The notes under the pieces were generated by a model, which did no database searches, was not told the DNA's origin, and saw only the letters and a program-made list of their open reading frames with translations. A stretch of DNA of 13,857 bases, taken from DATJPD01 sp036394195. GTDB lineage: Bacteria; Pseudomonadota; Alphaproteobacteria; CACIAM-22H2. Positions 1 to 6,240 of the stretch are shown here, piece by piece (positions within the stretch are counted from its first letter, which is position 1; the number at the start of each line of letters is the position of its first letter). The stretch is from positions 1 to 13,857 of the forward strand of contig DASWFO010000319.1 in assembly GCA_036394195.1 (NCBI GenBank). The letters run 5' to 3'. A program made the position numbers and the translations under genes.

Positions 1-476
1 CGGTGCCGGTGGTCGCCGCGGGCGGCATCGCCGACGGTCGCGGACTCGCCGCTGCCCTCACCCTGGGTGCCGCCGGCGCGCTCATCGGCACGCGCTTCTA
101 TGCCGCCGGTGAATCGCTGGGCCACGCGAATGCCAAGGCCCGGATCGTGGCGTCCTCGGGCGACCAGACCGTGCGCACGCGGGTCTTCGACATCGCCCGT
201 GCGATTGACTGGCCGCAGGAGTACACCGGCCGGGCGATCGCCAACGATTTCACCCGGCGCTGGCACGGCCGTGAGAGCGAGCTCGGGCAGGCGCTGGCCG
301 CCGAACGGCCGCGTTATGCGGCGGCGGCAGAGGCGGGCGATGTCGACACGGCCGTGGTATGGGCCGGTGAGGGGCTCGACCTCGTCCGCCGCGTCGAACC
401 GGCGGCGAGCATCGTCGAGCGGATCGTCGCCGAGGCCGGTACGGCGCTGGAAAAGGCGACAGCCGCTCGCCTATAA
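1..476 (+). CDS. Nitronate monooxygenase-like FMN protein (C-terminal part, 5' end outside window)
   Basis: The reading frame is open from the left edge (full codons from base 3) to a TAA at 474-476, giving about 158 residues. The first visible stretch, VVAAGGIADGRGLAAAL, followed by LGAAGALIGTRF, is the glycine-rich FMN phosphate-binding strand-loop-helix of the nitronate monooxygenase / 2-nitropropane dioxygenase TIM-barrel family. Members of this family oxidise alkyl nitronates in the cytoplasm using FMN and O2. They are usually 320-370 residues long, so roughly the N-terminal half is missing here. The C-terminal portion has the helical character usual for the family. The catalytic histidine region lies outside the window, so the class cannot be fixed. 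An enoyl-ACP reductase FabK or another FMN-dependent TIM-barrel enzyme is a less likely alternative. zapE follows 93 bp downstream on the same strand. Confidence 0.8.
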   Translation, partial: VPVVAAGGIADGRGLAAALTLGAAGALIGTRFYAAGESLGHANAKARIVASSGDQTVRTRVFDIARAIDWPQEYTGRAIANDFTRRWHGRESELGQALAAERPRYAAAAEAGDVDTAVVWAGEGLDLVRRVEPAASIVERIVAEAGTALEKATAARL

Positions 477-477
477 T
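448..477 (+). promoter_or_regulatory. Possible sigma70-type promoter for zapE
   Basis: A perfect TATAAT at 472-477 overlaps the stop codon of the upstream gene. A weak -35-like TGGAAA (448-453) lies 18 bp upstream. In such GC-rich DNA a perfect -10 box is uncommon, and it would start transcription about 85 bases before the chosen zapE ATG. The -35 box is poor, so this is a suggestion only. Confidence 0.35.
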
Positions 478-569
478 CCGGCCTCTTCGCGGCGGCCGGT
501 GTGCCGGCGCGAAGACCTTCGCGAGCGCAACCAGGCAGTCGCCGAGTTGCGCGCCATAGCAGTAGCCAA

Positions 570-1754
570 ATGCGAGAAACCGCCGTCGCCACAGCGTCCG
601 GTCCGGCCGCCTCGGACCAATCTCCCCTCTCTCTGTATCGCGCGAAGCTCGCCGCCGGCGAATTGCGCGCCGATCCGGCGCAGGCGCTCGCCGCCGAGAA
701 GCTCGAGACCCTCTATCGGGCGCTCAAGGATTACCAGCCCCAATCCGGCCCCGGCTTCTGGCGGGCGCATCTGGGCTTCGCGCGCGGCTTCGGCCTGTCG
801 AGCGCCGGCGCGCCGCCGATGGGCCTGTATCTCGTCGGCGATGTCGGCACCGGCAAGTCGATGCTGATGGACATGTTCTTCGCCTCGGCCCCGGTGCCGA
901 ACAAGCGGCGCGTGCATTTCAACGCCTTCATGCTCGAGGTGCACGAGCGGCTGCACCAATGGCGCGAGCGGGAGGCGAGGACCGCGGCCAGCGCCGATCC
1001 GATCCCGCCCCTGGCGGAGCGCATCGCCGGCGAGGCCTGGCTGCTGTGCTTCGATGAGTTCCAGGTCACCAACATCGCCGATGCGGTGATCCTCGGCCGC
1101 CTGTTCGGCGCGCTGTTCGAACGCGGCGTCGTGGTGGTCGCGACCTCGAACACGGCCCCCGACGACCTCTACAAGGGCGGGCTGCAGCGCGAGCTGTTCC
1201 TGCCGGCGATCGAGATCCTGAAGAAGAAGATGGACGTGCTGCAGATCGACAGCGGCACGGATTACCGGCTCGGCCGCCACGAGGACGTCGCGGTGTATCA
1301 CACCCCGCTCGGGCCGGCGGCCACGGCGGCGCTGAAGGCGGCGTTCCTGCACTACGCCGACGAGGACGAAAAGCCCGGCCCGACGGAGATCGTGATCCTC
1401 GGCCGCACCCTGAAGATTCCCTGCGCGTCCGGGCACGCGGCGATGATGAGCTTCGCCGATCTCTGCGAGCAGCCGCTCGGCCCCGCCGACTACGTGGCCC
1501 TCGCCGGCCATTTTCATACCCTCGTGGTCGACGGCATTCCGGTCCTGACCGCCGACCAGCGCGATGTGGCGCGCCGCTTCGTCACCTTGATCGACGAGCT
1601 CTACGAGCACCGCGTGAACCTGATCTGCGCCGCCGCGGCCCCGCCGGACGACCTGTGCACCGACGGCGACCACGCCCAGGAATTCCGCCGCACCGCGTCC
1701 CGCCTGCACGAGATGCAAACCGACGAGTATCTCGCCAGCCCGCACCTGACGTGA
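570..1754 (+). CDS. zapE: Cell division protein ZapE (AFG1-like AAA-type ATPase)
   Basis: This is a 394-residue protein of the ZapE/AFG1 family. In bacteria ZapE associates with the Z-ring and uses ATP; the mitochondrial homologue AFG1/LACE1 aids turnover of respiratory complexes. The Walker A motif GDVGTGKS is at residues 90-97 and the Walker B motif LLCFDEF at about 158-164 (D162, E163). Next come the family-typical stretches FQVTNIADAVILGRLF and VVVVATSNTAPDDLYKGGLQR, the latter being the sensor-1-like Asn region. Length matches the family. The ATG at 570 was chosen because homologues begin shortly before the SLYRAKLAAGELRADPAQ segment. A GTG at 501 would add 23 low-complexity residues, and neither start has a clear Shine-Dalgarno sequence. 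In many alphaproteobacteria zapE is next to malate dehydrogenase; here it is followed by a transporter gene instead. Confidence 0.93.
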   Translation: MRETAVATASGPAASDQSPLSLYRAKLAAGELRADPAQALAAEKLETLYRALKDYQPQSGPGFWRAHLGFARGFGLSSAGAPPMGLYLVGDVGTGKSMLMDMFFASAPVPNKRRVHFNAFMLEVHERLHQWREREARTAASADPIPPLAERIAGEAWLLCFDEFQVTNIADAVILGRLFGALFERGVVVVATSNTAPDDLYKGGLQRELFLPAIEILKKKMDVLQIDSGTDYRLGRHEDVAVYHTPLGPAATAALKAAFLHYADEDEKPGPTEIVILGRTLKIPCASGHAAMMSFADLCEQPLGPADYVALAGHFHTLVVDGIPVLTADQRDVARRFVTLIDELYEHRVNLICAAAAPPDDLCTDGDHAQEFRRTASRLHEMQTDEYLASPHLT

Positions 1755-1759
1755 TCTGA

Positions 1760-1775
1760 CGCCGGATATCCGGCG
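1760..1775. repeat. Perfect 16-bp palindrome after zapE, plus a second small inverted repeat
   Basis: CGCCGGATATCCGGCG is its own reverse complement and lies 5 bp after the zapE stop codon. In RNA it can fold as a 6-bp stem with an ATAT loop. A second inverted repeat, GGCCGG (1789-1794) with CCGGCC (1802-1807), follows. No run of T residues comes after either one, so a classical intrinsic terminator is not supported. An operator for the downstream transporter gene, or a short structured 3' end of the zapE mRNA, is possible. The rest of the 141-bp gap (1755-1895) shows nothing clear except the Shine-Dalgarno sequence of the transporter gene. Confidence 0.45.
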
Positions 1776-1895
1776 CTGGGCGGCTTGTGGCCGGTGCCGA
1801 GCCGGCCGTGCTACAGTCGGCACAACACGCCTGCGACGTTGCAGACGGGCCGCTCGTGGCCGGTCGCGCATCAACGGGCCGGCCGGGAGGAGACG

Positions 1896-3269
1896 ATGGC
1901 GGCGATCGACGTCGCGGCAATCATCGATGAGCAGCGGATCAGCGTCTTCCAGGGACGCATCGTGCTGATGGCCTGGCTGACGCTGTTCCTCGACGGCATC
2001 GACAACCAGGCGATCGCGTATGTCGCCCCCGCTCTGTCGGCGTCATGGCACCTCGAACGGGGGGCGCTGGGCCCCGTCTTCGCGGCCGGCGTCGTCGGCG
2101 TTGCCCTCGGGGCACTGATTATCGGTCCGCTCGCCGACCGCTATGGGCGCAAGCGGGTGCTGATCTCGACGGTCGTCTATTTTTCGGCGGTCTCGCTCGC
2201 CATCACACAGGCACGGGATCTCTCCGAGCTGCTGGTGCTGCGGTTCCTGATCGGCCTCGGGCTGGGGGCGGTCGTCCCGCTCGCCGTGGTGCTGGTCAAC
2301 GAATTCGCGCCGCGCCGCCGGCGGGCGGCGATGGTGACCATGATGAGCTGCGGCTACGCCATGGGCGCGGCGTCGGGGGGGCTGCTCGCCGCCCATTTGG
2401 TGCCGCAATTCGGGTGGTCGTCGATGTTCTATGTCGGCGGCGCCATCCCGCTGGTGCTGGCGCTGGGGTTGTGGGCCTGGGTGCCCGAATCGATCCGGTT
2501 GCTGACGCTTCGGCCCGGAAGCACCGATGCGATTGCGCGCATTCTCCGCAAGATCAATCCGGCGCTGGAGTTTCCCCCCGATACGCGGTTCGAGCTGGGC
2601 CAGGAGGCGAAGGAGGCCAGTGCCGGCCGTTGGCGGGTCTTCCGCCTGTTCGCCGAAGGCCGGGCGGCGACCACGGCGCTGATCTGGTTCTGCTTCCTGA
2701 TGAACCTGCTCGTGCTCAATTTCCTGAACAACTGGCTGCCGACCCTGGTCACGCAGACCGGCATGCCGCACGACGAGGCGGCGCGTGCGGCCACGGCGCT
2801 GCAATGGGGCGGCATGACGGGCGTGATCGCGATGGGCTTCCTGGCCGATCGGTTCGGTTTCTTCAAGGTGCTGCCGTTCTCGTTCGCCGTCGGCGGCGTG
2901 TTCATCGCCCTGATCGGCCTGTCCGGCGGCGAATGGCTTCCGCTGGTCGCGATGATTTTCGTGGCCGGCTTCTGCAACATCGGCTCGCAGATGACCCTCG
3001 CGGCCCTGGCCGCGACCCAGTATCCGACCGACATCCGCTCCACCGGCGTCAGCTGGGCGCATGGGGTCGCGCGGCTGTGCTCGCATGTCAGTCCGCTCCT
3101 GGGCGGCGTCCTGCTGTCGCTACAGTGGCCGTTGCCGACGATATACGATCTGGTCGCGGTCCCGATGATATGCGGCTGTGTCGCGGTGTTGACCCTGGCC
3201 GGCGTCCGCCGCAACGTCAAAGCCGACCCGGAAGAGCAGGGCCGCGTGCCGGCGTCGGGCCGGGCCTGA
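1896..3269 (+). CDS. MFS transporter, aromatic acid:H+ symporter (AAHS)-like
   Basis: This 457-residue, strongly hydrophobic protein has about 12 predicted membrane segments in two halves separated by a hydrophilic central loop (roughly residues 200-260). Segment 1 carries FLDGIDNQAIAYVAP (D33, D36), matching the DGxD signature of the AAHS family (4-hydroxybenzoate transporter PcaK and relatives). The MFS motif A, GPLADRYGRKR, is at residues 77-87, and its repeat GFLADRFGFFKVLP opens the second half. A C-terminal DIRSTGVSWAHGVARLCSHV stretch also fits AAHS members. The start at 1896 is supported by a GGGAGGAG Shine-Dalgarno sequence 5-6 bp upstream; longer in-frame extensions lack one. It probably imports an organic, perhaps aromatic, acid by proton symport across the inner membrane. 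The next gene starts 28 bp downstream and is likely co-transcribed. The substrate cannot be read from sequence. Confidence 0.88.
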   Translation: MAAIDVAAIIDEQRISVFQGRIVLMAWLTLFLDGIDNQAIAYVAPALSASWHLERGALGPVFAAGVVGVALGALIIGPLADRYGRKRVLISTVVYFSAVSLAITQARDLSELLVLRFLIGLGLGAVVPLAVVLVNEFAPRRRRAAMVTMMSCGYAMGAASGGLLAAHLVPQFGWSSMFYVGGAIPLVLALGLWAWVPESIRLLTLRPGSTDAIARILRKINPALEFPPDTRFELGQEAKEASAGRWRVFRLFAEGRAATTALIWFCFLMNLLVLNFLNNWLPTLVTQTGMPHDEAARAATALQWGGMTGVIAMGFLADRFGFFKVLPFSFAVGGVFIALIGLSGGEWLPLVAMIFVAGFCNIGSQMTLAALAATQYPTDIRSTGVSWAHGVARLCSHVSPLLGGVLLSLQWPLPTIYDLVAVPMICGCVAVLTLAGVRRNVKADPEEQGRVPASGRA

Positions 3270-3297
3270 GACTTTCACAAGACGGAGAGAGGCGACG

Positions 3298-4110
3298 ATG
3301 TTTGCACAGATCAATCACATGGCCATGATCAGCGCGAACTATGCCCTGTTGAGCAAGTTCTATGAGGGCGTGTTCAGTCTCAAATCCTCCGGCCGGACGT
3401 CGCCGTTCAATGCGACGGTGTACGGCGACGGTTATGTGGGCTTGAACATCATCCCCCGCCGCGACGGCTATGTCGGCGGGCTCGACCATTTTGGAATGGC
3501 GGTGGACGACGTCGAGACGGTGCTGGAGCGCATGCGCCGTAAGCACCCGCAGGCCAATGTCGTGAAGCGACCGTCGACCCGGCCGTTCGCCGCCTATAGC
3601 GGTCATGATCCCGACGGCAACGTCTTCGACCTCGCCCAGAAGAAGGACGACACGCGCAAGGACATCTATGCCGATCAGGCCGCCCAGGGCTGGCACCAGG
3701 ACCGCTATCTCAACAAATTTGCCATTCGGACGCCGAACGCCGACCGCGTCGCGGACTTCTACATGGACGTGTTCGAGCTGAAGTCCCTGAATCGGGAGAC
3801 GACGGCGGCCGGGCATCACCTGACCGACGGACGGGTGATCCTCTCCATCATGCCGTGGTCGATCTCGATGTTCGAAGGCATGTCCATCAAGCGGCCCGGC
3901 CCCGACCATCTCGGCTTCAAGGTCGAGGATCTGGCAAAGTTCAAGACGCATGTGGCCGAGGTTGCCGGCATGAATCCGTATCTGGCGCCCGTACCGCTCG
4001 GCGGCAGCCGCGAATCCGACGTGCGCCGCCGCTTTTTCGAGAACAGCGCCATCGGCAGGTTTCAGATGACCGATCCCGACGGCGTGTGGATCGACGTCAC
4101 CGACGAGTGA
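3298..4110 (+). CDS. Two-domain VOC family protein (glyoxalase/extradiol dioxygenase fold), copy 1
   Basis: This 270-residue protein is built of two vicinal-oxygen-chelate domains (about 1-120 and 135-270). Domain 1 starts with INHMAM (H7), continues with LDHFGMAV (H64) and ends with HDPDGNVFDL (D111), a candidate 2-His-1-carboxylate metal site with Asp where Glu is usual. In domain 2 the equivalent positions are K140 (NKFAIRT), H204 (PDHLGFKV) and D266 (DPDGVWIDV), so the first metal-binding His is lost. Length and layout resemble extradiol ring-cleavage dioxygenases, but the family also holds glyoxalases, isomerases and binding proteins. A GGAGAGAGG Shine-Dalgarno sequence precedes the ATG. 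It sits between an AAHS-type transporter and an alpha/beta hydrolase (5 bp downstream), which fits a catabolic operon. A clear paralogue lies at 4957-5763 on the other strand. Confidence 0.85.
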   Translation: MFAQINHMAMISANYALLSKFYEGVFSLKSSGRTSPFNATVYGDGYVGLNIIPRRDGYVGGLDHFGMAVDDVETVLERMRRKHPQANVVKRPSTRPFAAYSGHDPDGNVFDLAQKKDDTRKDIYADQAAQGWHQDRYLNKFAIRTPNADRVADFYMDVFELKSLNRETTAAGHHLTDGRVILSIMPWSISMFEGMSIKRPGPDHLGFKVEDLAKFKTHVAEVAGMNPYLAPVPLGGSRESDVRRRFFENSAIGRFQMTDPDGVWIDVTDE

Positions 4111-4115
4111 GCGCC

Positions 4116-4949
4116 ATGAACGCCGACATCAAGCCGCGCACCCAGGACACCTACGTCACCGTCGACGGGCTGCGGCTCCGCCTCCTCGAGGAGGGCACCG
4201 GGCCGGCGGTGCTGCTGCTGCACGGCGCGTCGCTGGGATCCTCGGCCGACGTGTTCCGGCGCAATCTCGGGCCGCTGGCGAAGGCCGGCTTTCGCGCCAT
4301 CGCCTTCGACATGCCGGGCTGCGGGCGGTCGGACGTTCCGACCGATCATTCGCTCGCTTACCGGTCCCGCATGGTGCCGAAGCTCATGGACGCCCTGGGC
4401 TTGCCGCGCGCAGCACTGATCGGGCATTCGCAGGCCGGTGCGGTCGCCGTGGAGCTGGCCCTGAACGACCCTGCGCGCATCACGCATGTGGTGGTGCTCG
4501 GCACCGGCAGCCTGCTGCCGCCTCTCCCCGGCAGCGATGGGCGACCCGAGCGGGCCGCCCCCGCGGCCGAGCCGTCGCTGGCCGAGACGCGGGCGGCCCT
4601 GGAAGCCACGCTCTATCACCGCGATCTCGCCACACCCGCAGAGGTGGAGTTGCGTCATGGGGTCTGCATCGGGCGCAATTTCGCGGCGGCGGTCGCGCGC
4701 GCGGCGGTCGTGGAGGCGCCGCCGGCCAAATCCGCGCCGCCTTTGTGGCAGCGCCTCACCGAGCTAAAGAGCCCGCTGCTGATGATCTACGGCCGTCAGG
4801 ACCGTGCTCAAGCCGCGGAGCGGGCGATGCTGCTGAAGCAGAAATTCCCCCAGCTCGACCTGCATCTGATCGACGACTGCAAGCATCTCGTGCCGTGGGA
4901 CGCCGCCGACGAGTTCGTGCGGCTGACCGGCCGTTTTCTCGAGCGCTGA
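4116..4949 (+). CDS. Alpha/beta hydrolase, meta-cleavage-product-hydrolase-like
   Basis: This 277-residue alpha/beta-hydrolase-fold enzyme has a complete candidate catalytic triad. The nucleophile is S105 in the elbow GHSQAG, the acid is D229 in IYGRQDRAQ and the base is H257 in DDCKHLVPWD. The oxyanion-hole segment is LLLHGASLGSS, and AFDMPGCGRSD is the usual strand-4 turn. Overall length and the strand order fit the C-C hydrolase (BphD/HsaD/MhpC) and general esterase groups. The ATG at 4116 comes 5 bp after the VOC gene's TGA. The same frame is open far upstream, but that part only shadows the VOC gene. Together with the transporter and VOC proteins it suggests hydrolysis of a ring-cleavage product or ester. 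The exact reaction is not determined by the sequence. It converges tail to tail with the next gene, 7 bp away. Confidence 0.87.
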   Translation: MNADIKPRTQDTYVTVDGLRLRLLEEGTGPAVLLLHGASLGSSADVFRRNLGPLAKAGFRAIAFDMPGCGRSDVPTDHSLAYRSRMVPKLMDALGLPRAALIGHSQAGAVAVELALNDPARITHVVVLGTGSLLPPLPGSDGRPERAAPAAEPSLAETRAALEATLYHRDLATPAEVELRHGVCIGRNFAAAVARAAVVEAPPAKSAPPLWQRLTELKSPLLMIYGRQDRAQAAERAMLLKQKFPQLDLHLIDDCKHLVPWDAADEFVRLTGRFLER

Positions 4950-4956
4950 CGCGTTG

Positions 4957-5763
4957 CTATGCGTCGCCCTCGGCGACGTCGATACAGACGCCTTCGATAT
5001 CGGTCAGGTGAAACGTGCCGATCGGGCATTGCTTCAGCACGGCCAGCCGCGCCTCGCCCTCGGTGCCGCGGCCGAGCGGCCGGGTCAGCATGCGCGGGTT
5101 GACGCCCACGAGCTCGTCCATGTCGCGCTTCACCGCCTCGACGCTCTCGACCTTGAAGCCGATATGATCGAGGCCCATGCGCGCCGGGTCCTGCCCGTAA
5201 TAATCCGCCATCCGCCAGGGCAGGATGAGGAGCGTGACGCGTCCGTCGGATAGACGGAACTGGCCGTCGCCCGGGGCGTTCGCCAGCGCCAGCTCGAAGA
5301 CTTCGGCATAGAACCGGGCGCAGCGCTCGGCGTTGCGGGTGCGCAGGGCGATGTGGCTGATCGTGCGCGGCTGCGTCCAGCCGTTCTCGGCATAGACGTC
5401 CTTCTGGGCGCCTGAGCCGCGCTGCGACAGGTCGAAGATGTTGACGTCCGGATCGTGGGCACTGTAGGCGGCGAACGGCCGGATCGGTGGCCGCTTCAGC
5501 ACCTCCAGGGTCGGATCGAATTTCTTGATCCGCGCGATGGTGACATCGAGGTCGGCGACCTCGATGCCGAAATGGTCGAGCCCGCCGGTGCGTCCCTCGC
5601 GTCTGGGAATGCAGTTCAGTCCGACATAGCCGTCGCCCAGCACGACCGAGCGCGCCGGCCGCGGTTTGCTGGATGGCTTCATGCCGAACAGCGCCTCGTA
5701 GAACCTGCCGTTCAGCGCGTAATCGTCGCTGGCGATCGCAACGTGGTTGATCCGGGCGAACAT
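4957..5763 (-). CDS. Two-domain VOC family protein (glyoxalase/extradiol dioxygenase fold), copy 2
   Basis: This 268-residue paralogue of the protein at 3298-4110 shares the start MFA-INH, the block GDGYVGLN-IPRR, LDHFG, KRP-RPFAAYS-HDPD and the domain-2 block GFKVE. It keeps a full candidate metal triad in both halves: H7, H64, D111 in domain 1 and H137 (ISHIALRT), H200 (LDHIGFKV), D262 (IEGVCIDV) in domain 2. It is therefore more likely than copy 1 to be active at both sites. DPDVN replaces the usual DPDGN turn. The ATG is preceded by GGGAGTGAGG as Shine-Dalgarno sequence. It is transcribed towards the transporter-VOC-hydrolase set and may be separately regulated from the 224-bp region upstream, which contains strong inverted repeats. 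The substrate is unknown. A dioxygenase, lyase or isomerase role is possible. Confidence 0.85.
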   Translation of the reverse strand: MFARINHVAIASDDYALNGRFYEALFGMKPSSKPRPARSVVLGDGYVGLNCIPRREGRTGGLDHFGIEVADLDVTIARIKKFDPTLEVLKRPPIRPFAAYSAHDPDVNIFDLSQRGSGAQKDVYAENGWTQPRTISHIALRTRNAERCARFYAEVFELALANAPGDGQFRLSDGRVTLLILPWRMADYYGQDPARMGLDHIGFKVESVEAVKRDMDELVGVNPRMLTRPLGRGTEGEARLAVLKQCPIGTFHLTDIEGVCIDVAEGDA

Positions 5764-5800
5764 CGCCTCACTCCCGTGGTGACTCTCGGCCGAAGCGGCC

Positions 5801-5829
5801 GGTTGGCGCGGCTTGAGCCGCGCCCAACC
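5801..5829. repeat. Strong imperfect inverted repeat upstream of VOC copy 2
   Basis: GGTTGG-CGCGGC pairs with GCCGCG-C-CCAACC around a TTGA loop, giving a 12-bp stem with one bulged C. It lies 38-66 bp upstream of the VOC copy 2 start codon, in its probable leader or promoter region. There is no T-run, so it is not an intrinsic terminator. An operator or a leader hairpin is possible. Confidence 0.45.
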
Positions 5830-5847
5830 ACGATGTCAGAAGCCCGT

Positions 5848-5871
5848 CCGGGCGGTCAAGCCGCCGCCCGG
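5848..5871. repeat. Second GC-rich inverted repeat in the divergent intergenic region
   Basis: CCGGGCGG (5848-5855) and CCGCCCGG (5864-5871) form a perfect 8-bp stem with an 8-base loop. It lies in the middle of the 224-bp region between VOC copy 2 (-) and the 80-residue gene (+). A further small hairpin, CCGCA/TGCGG, is at 5886-5899. No T-run follows, and function is unknown. Confidence 0.35.
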
Positions 5872-5908
5872 GCGCCGTCGGCGAGCCGCACGAATGCGGT
5901 GCGCGGGT

Positions 5909-5924
5909 TGTGAAGTGCTTCACA
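5909..5924. promoter_or_regulatory. CRP-like dyad (TGTGA-N6-TCACA) upstream of the 80-residue gene
   Basis: TGTGAAGTGCTTCACA has perfect TGTGA/TCACA arms, as in the classical CRP (cAMP receptor protein) consensus, and its AAG/CTT inner bases extend the symmetry. A -10-like TATGAC (5946-5951) starts 21 bases after the site. The site would then be centred near -41, the position of class II CRP activation. A near-identical dyad is at 13326-13341. Which regulator binds is an inference, since no CRP/FNR-family gene is present in the window. Confidence 0.55.
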
Positions 5925-5987
5925 GCCCTGCCGGCGCAGGCGGCCTATGACATTGGGGGGCTAGTTTTCATCCTCAGGGAGCCGCCA

Positions 5988-6230
5988 ATGTCGCACAGAG
6001 CGTTGTCCGCCGTCCGTTTCGACCCGCATGAAAGTGCGATCGATCAATATATCTGGACCACGGCGTTTCGGCTGATCGAAACGCATGGCGAGGCGGCACC
6101 GATCAAGGCCGCCGAGCAGGCGCTGAAGCTGCTGAGCGAAGGCGATATGGAGGGCGTGGTGACGTGGCGACGGATTCTCCGCGCCGTCCGGCAGCTGAGC
6201 GTCGCTCCGCCGGGGGGACAGGGCCACTAG
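5988..6230 (+). CDS. Small hypothetical protein, 80 residues
   Basis: This is a small, probably cytoplasmic protein with no signal peptide or membrane segment. The core, from about residue 16 (IDQYIWTTAFRLIETHG) through KAAEQALKLLSEGDMEGVV to TWRRILRAVRQL, looks all-helical. The pattern of a THG turn, a GD.EG.. turn and a closing Trp-containing helix resembles short uncharacterised proteins common in alphaproteobacteria. I cannot assign a function. The ATG at 5988 was chosen because AGGGAG lies 7 bp before it; the frame remains open to a GTG at 5910, but that GTG falls inside the CRP-like dyad. The gene ends 10 bp before the 3' end of the convergent cyclase gene. The CRP-like site upstream suggests co-regulation with the kinase operon. 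Confidence 0.65.
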   Translation: MSHRALSAVRFDPHESAIDQYIWTTAFRLIETHGEAAPIKAAEQALKLLSEGDMEGVVTWRRILRAVRQLSVAPPGGQGH

Positions 6231-6240
6231 CCCGGACCTC

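Noticed and set aside
471..1874. Long open frame (467 codons) on the - strand opposite zapE
   Set aside because: It is Arg/Gly/His-rich low-complexity sequence with no family motif, opposite a gene with clear Walker motifs. Open antisense frames are expected in GC-rich coding DNA.
3855..4115. In-frame upstream extension of the alpha/beta hydrolase
   Set aside because: The added 87 residues overlap the VOC gene in another frame and are Arg-rich. The ATG at 4116 gives the normal family length and operon spacing.
5801..5871. Intrinsic terminator
   Set aside because: The stems are strong, but neither strand has a T-run after them and no gene ends nearby on either strand.
5909..5924. FNR/FixK-type site
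   Set aside because: FNR/FixK sites have TTGAT-N4-ATCAA-like arms. The arms here are TGTGA/TCACA, which fits the CRP type better.
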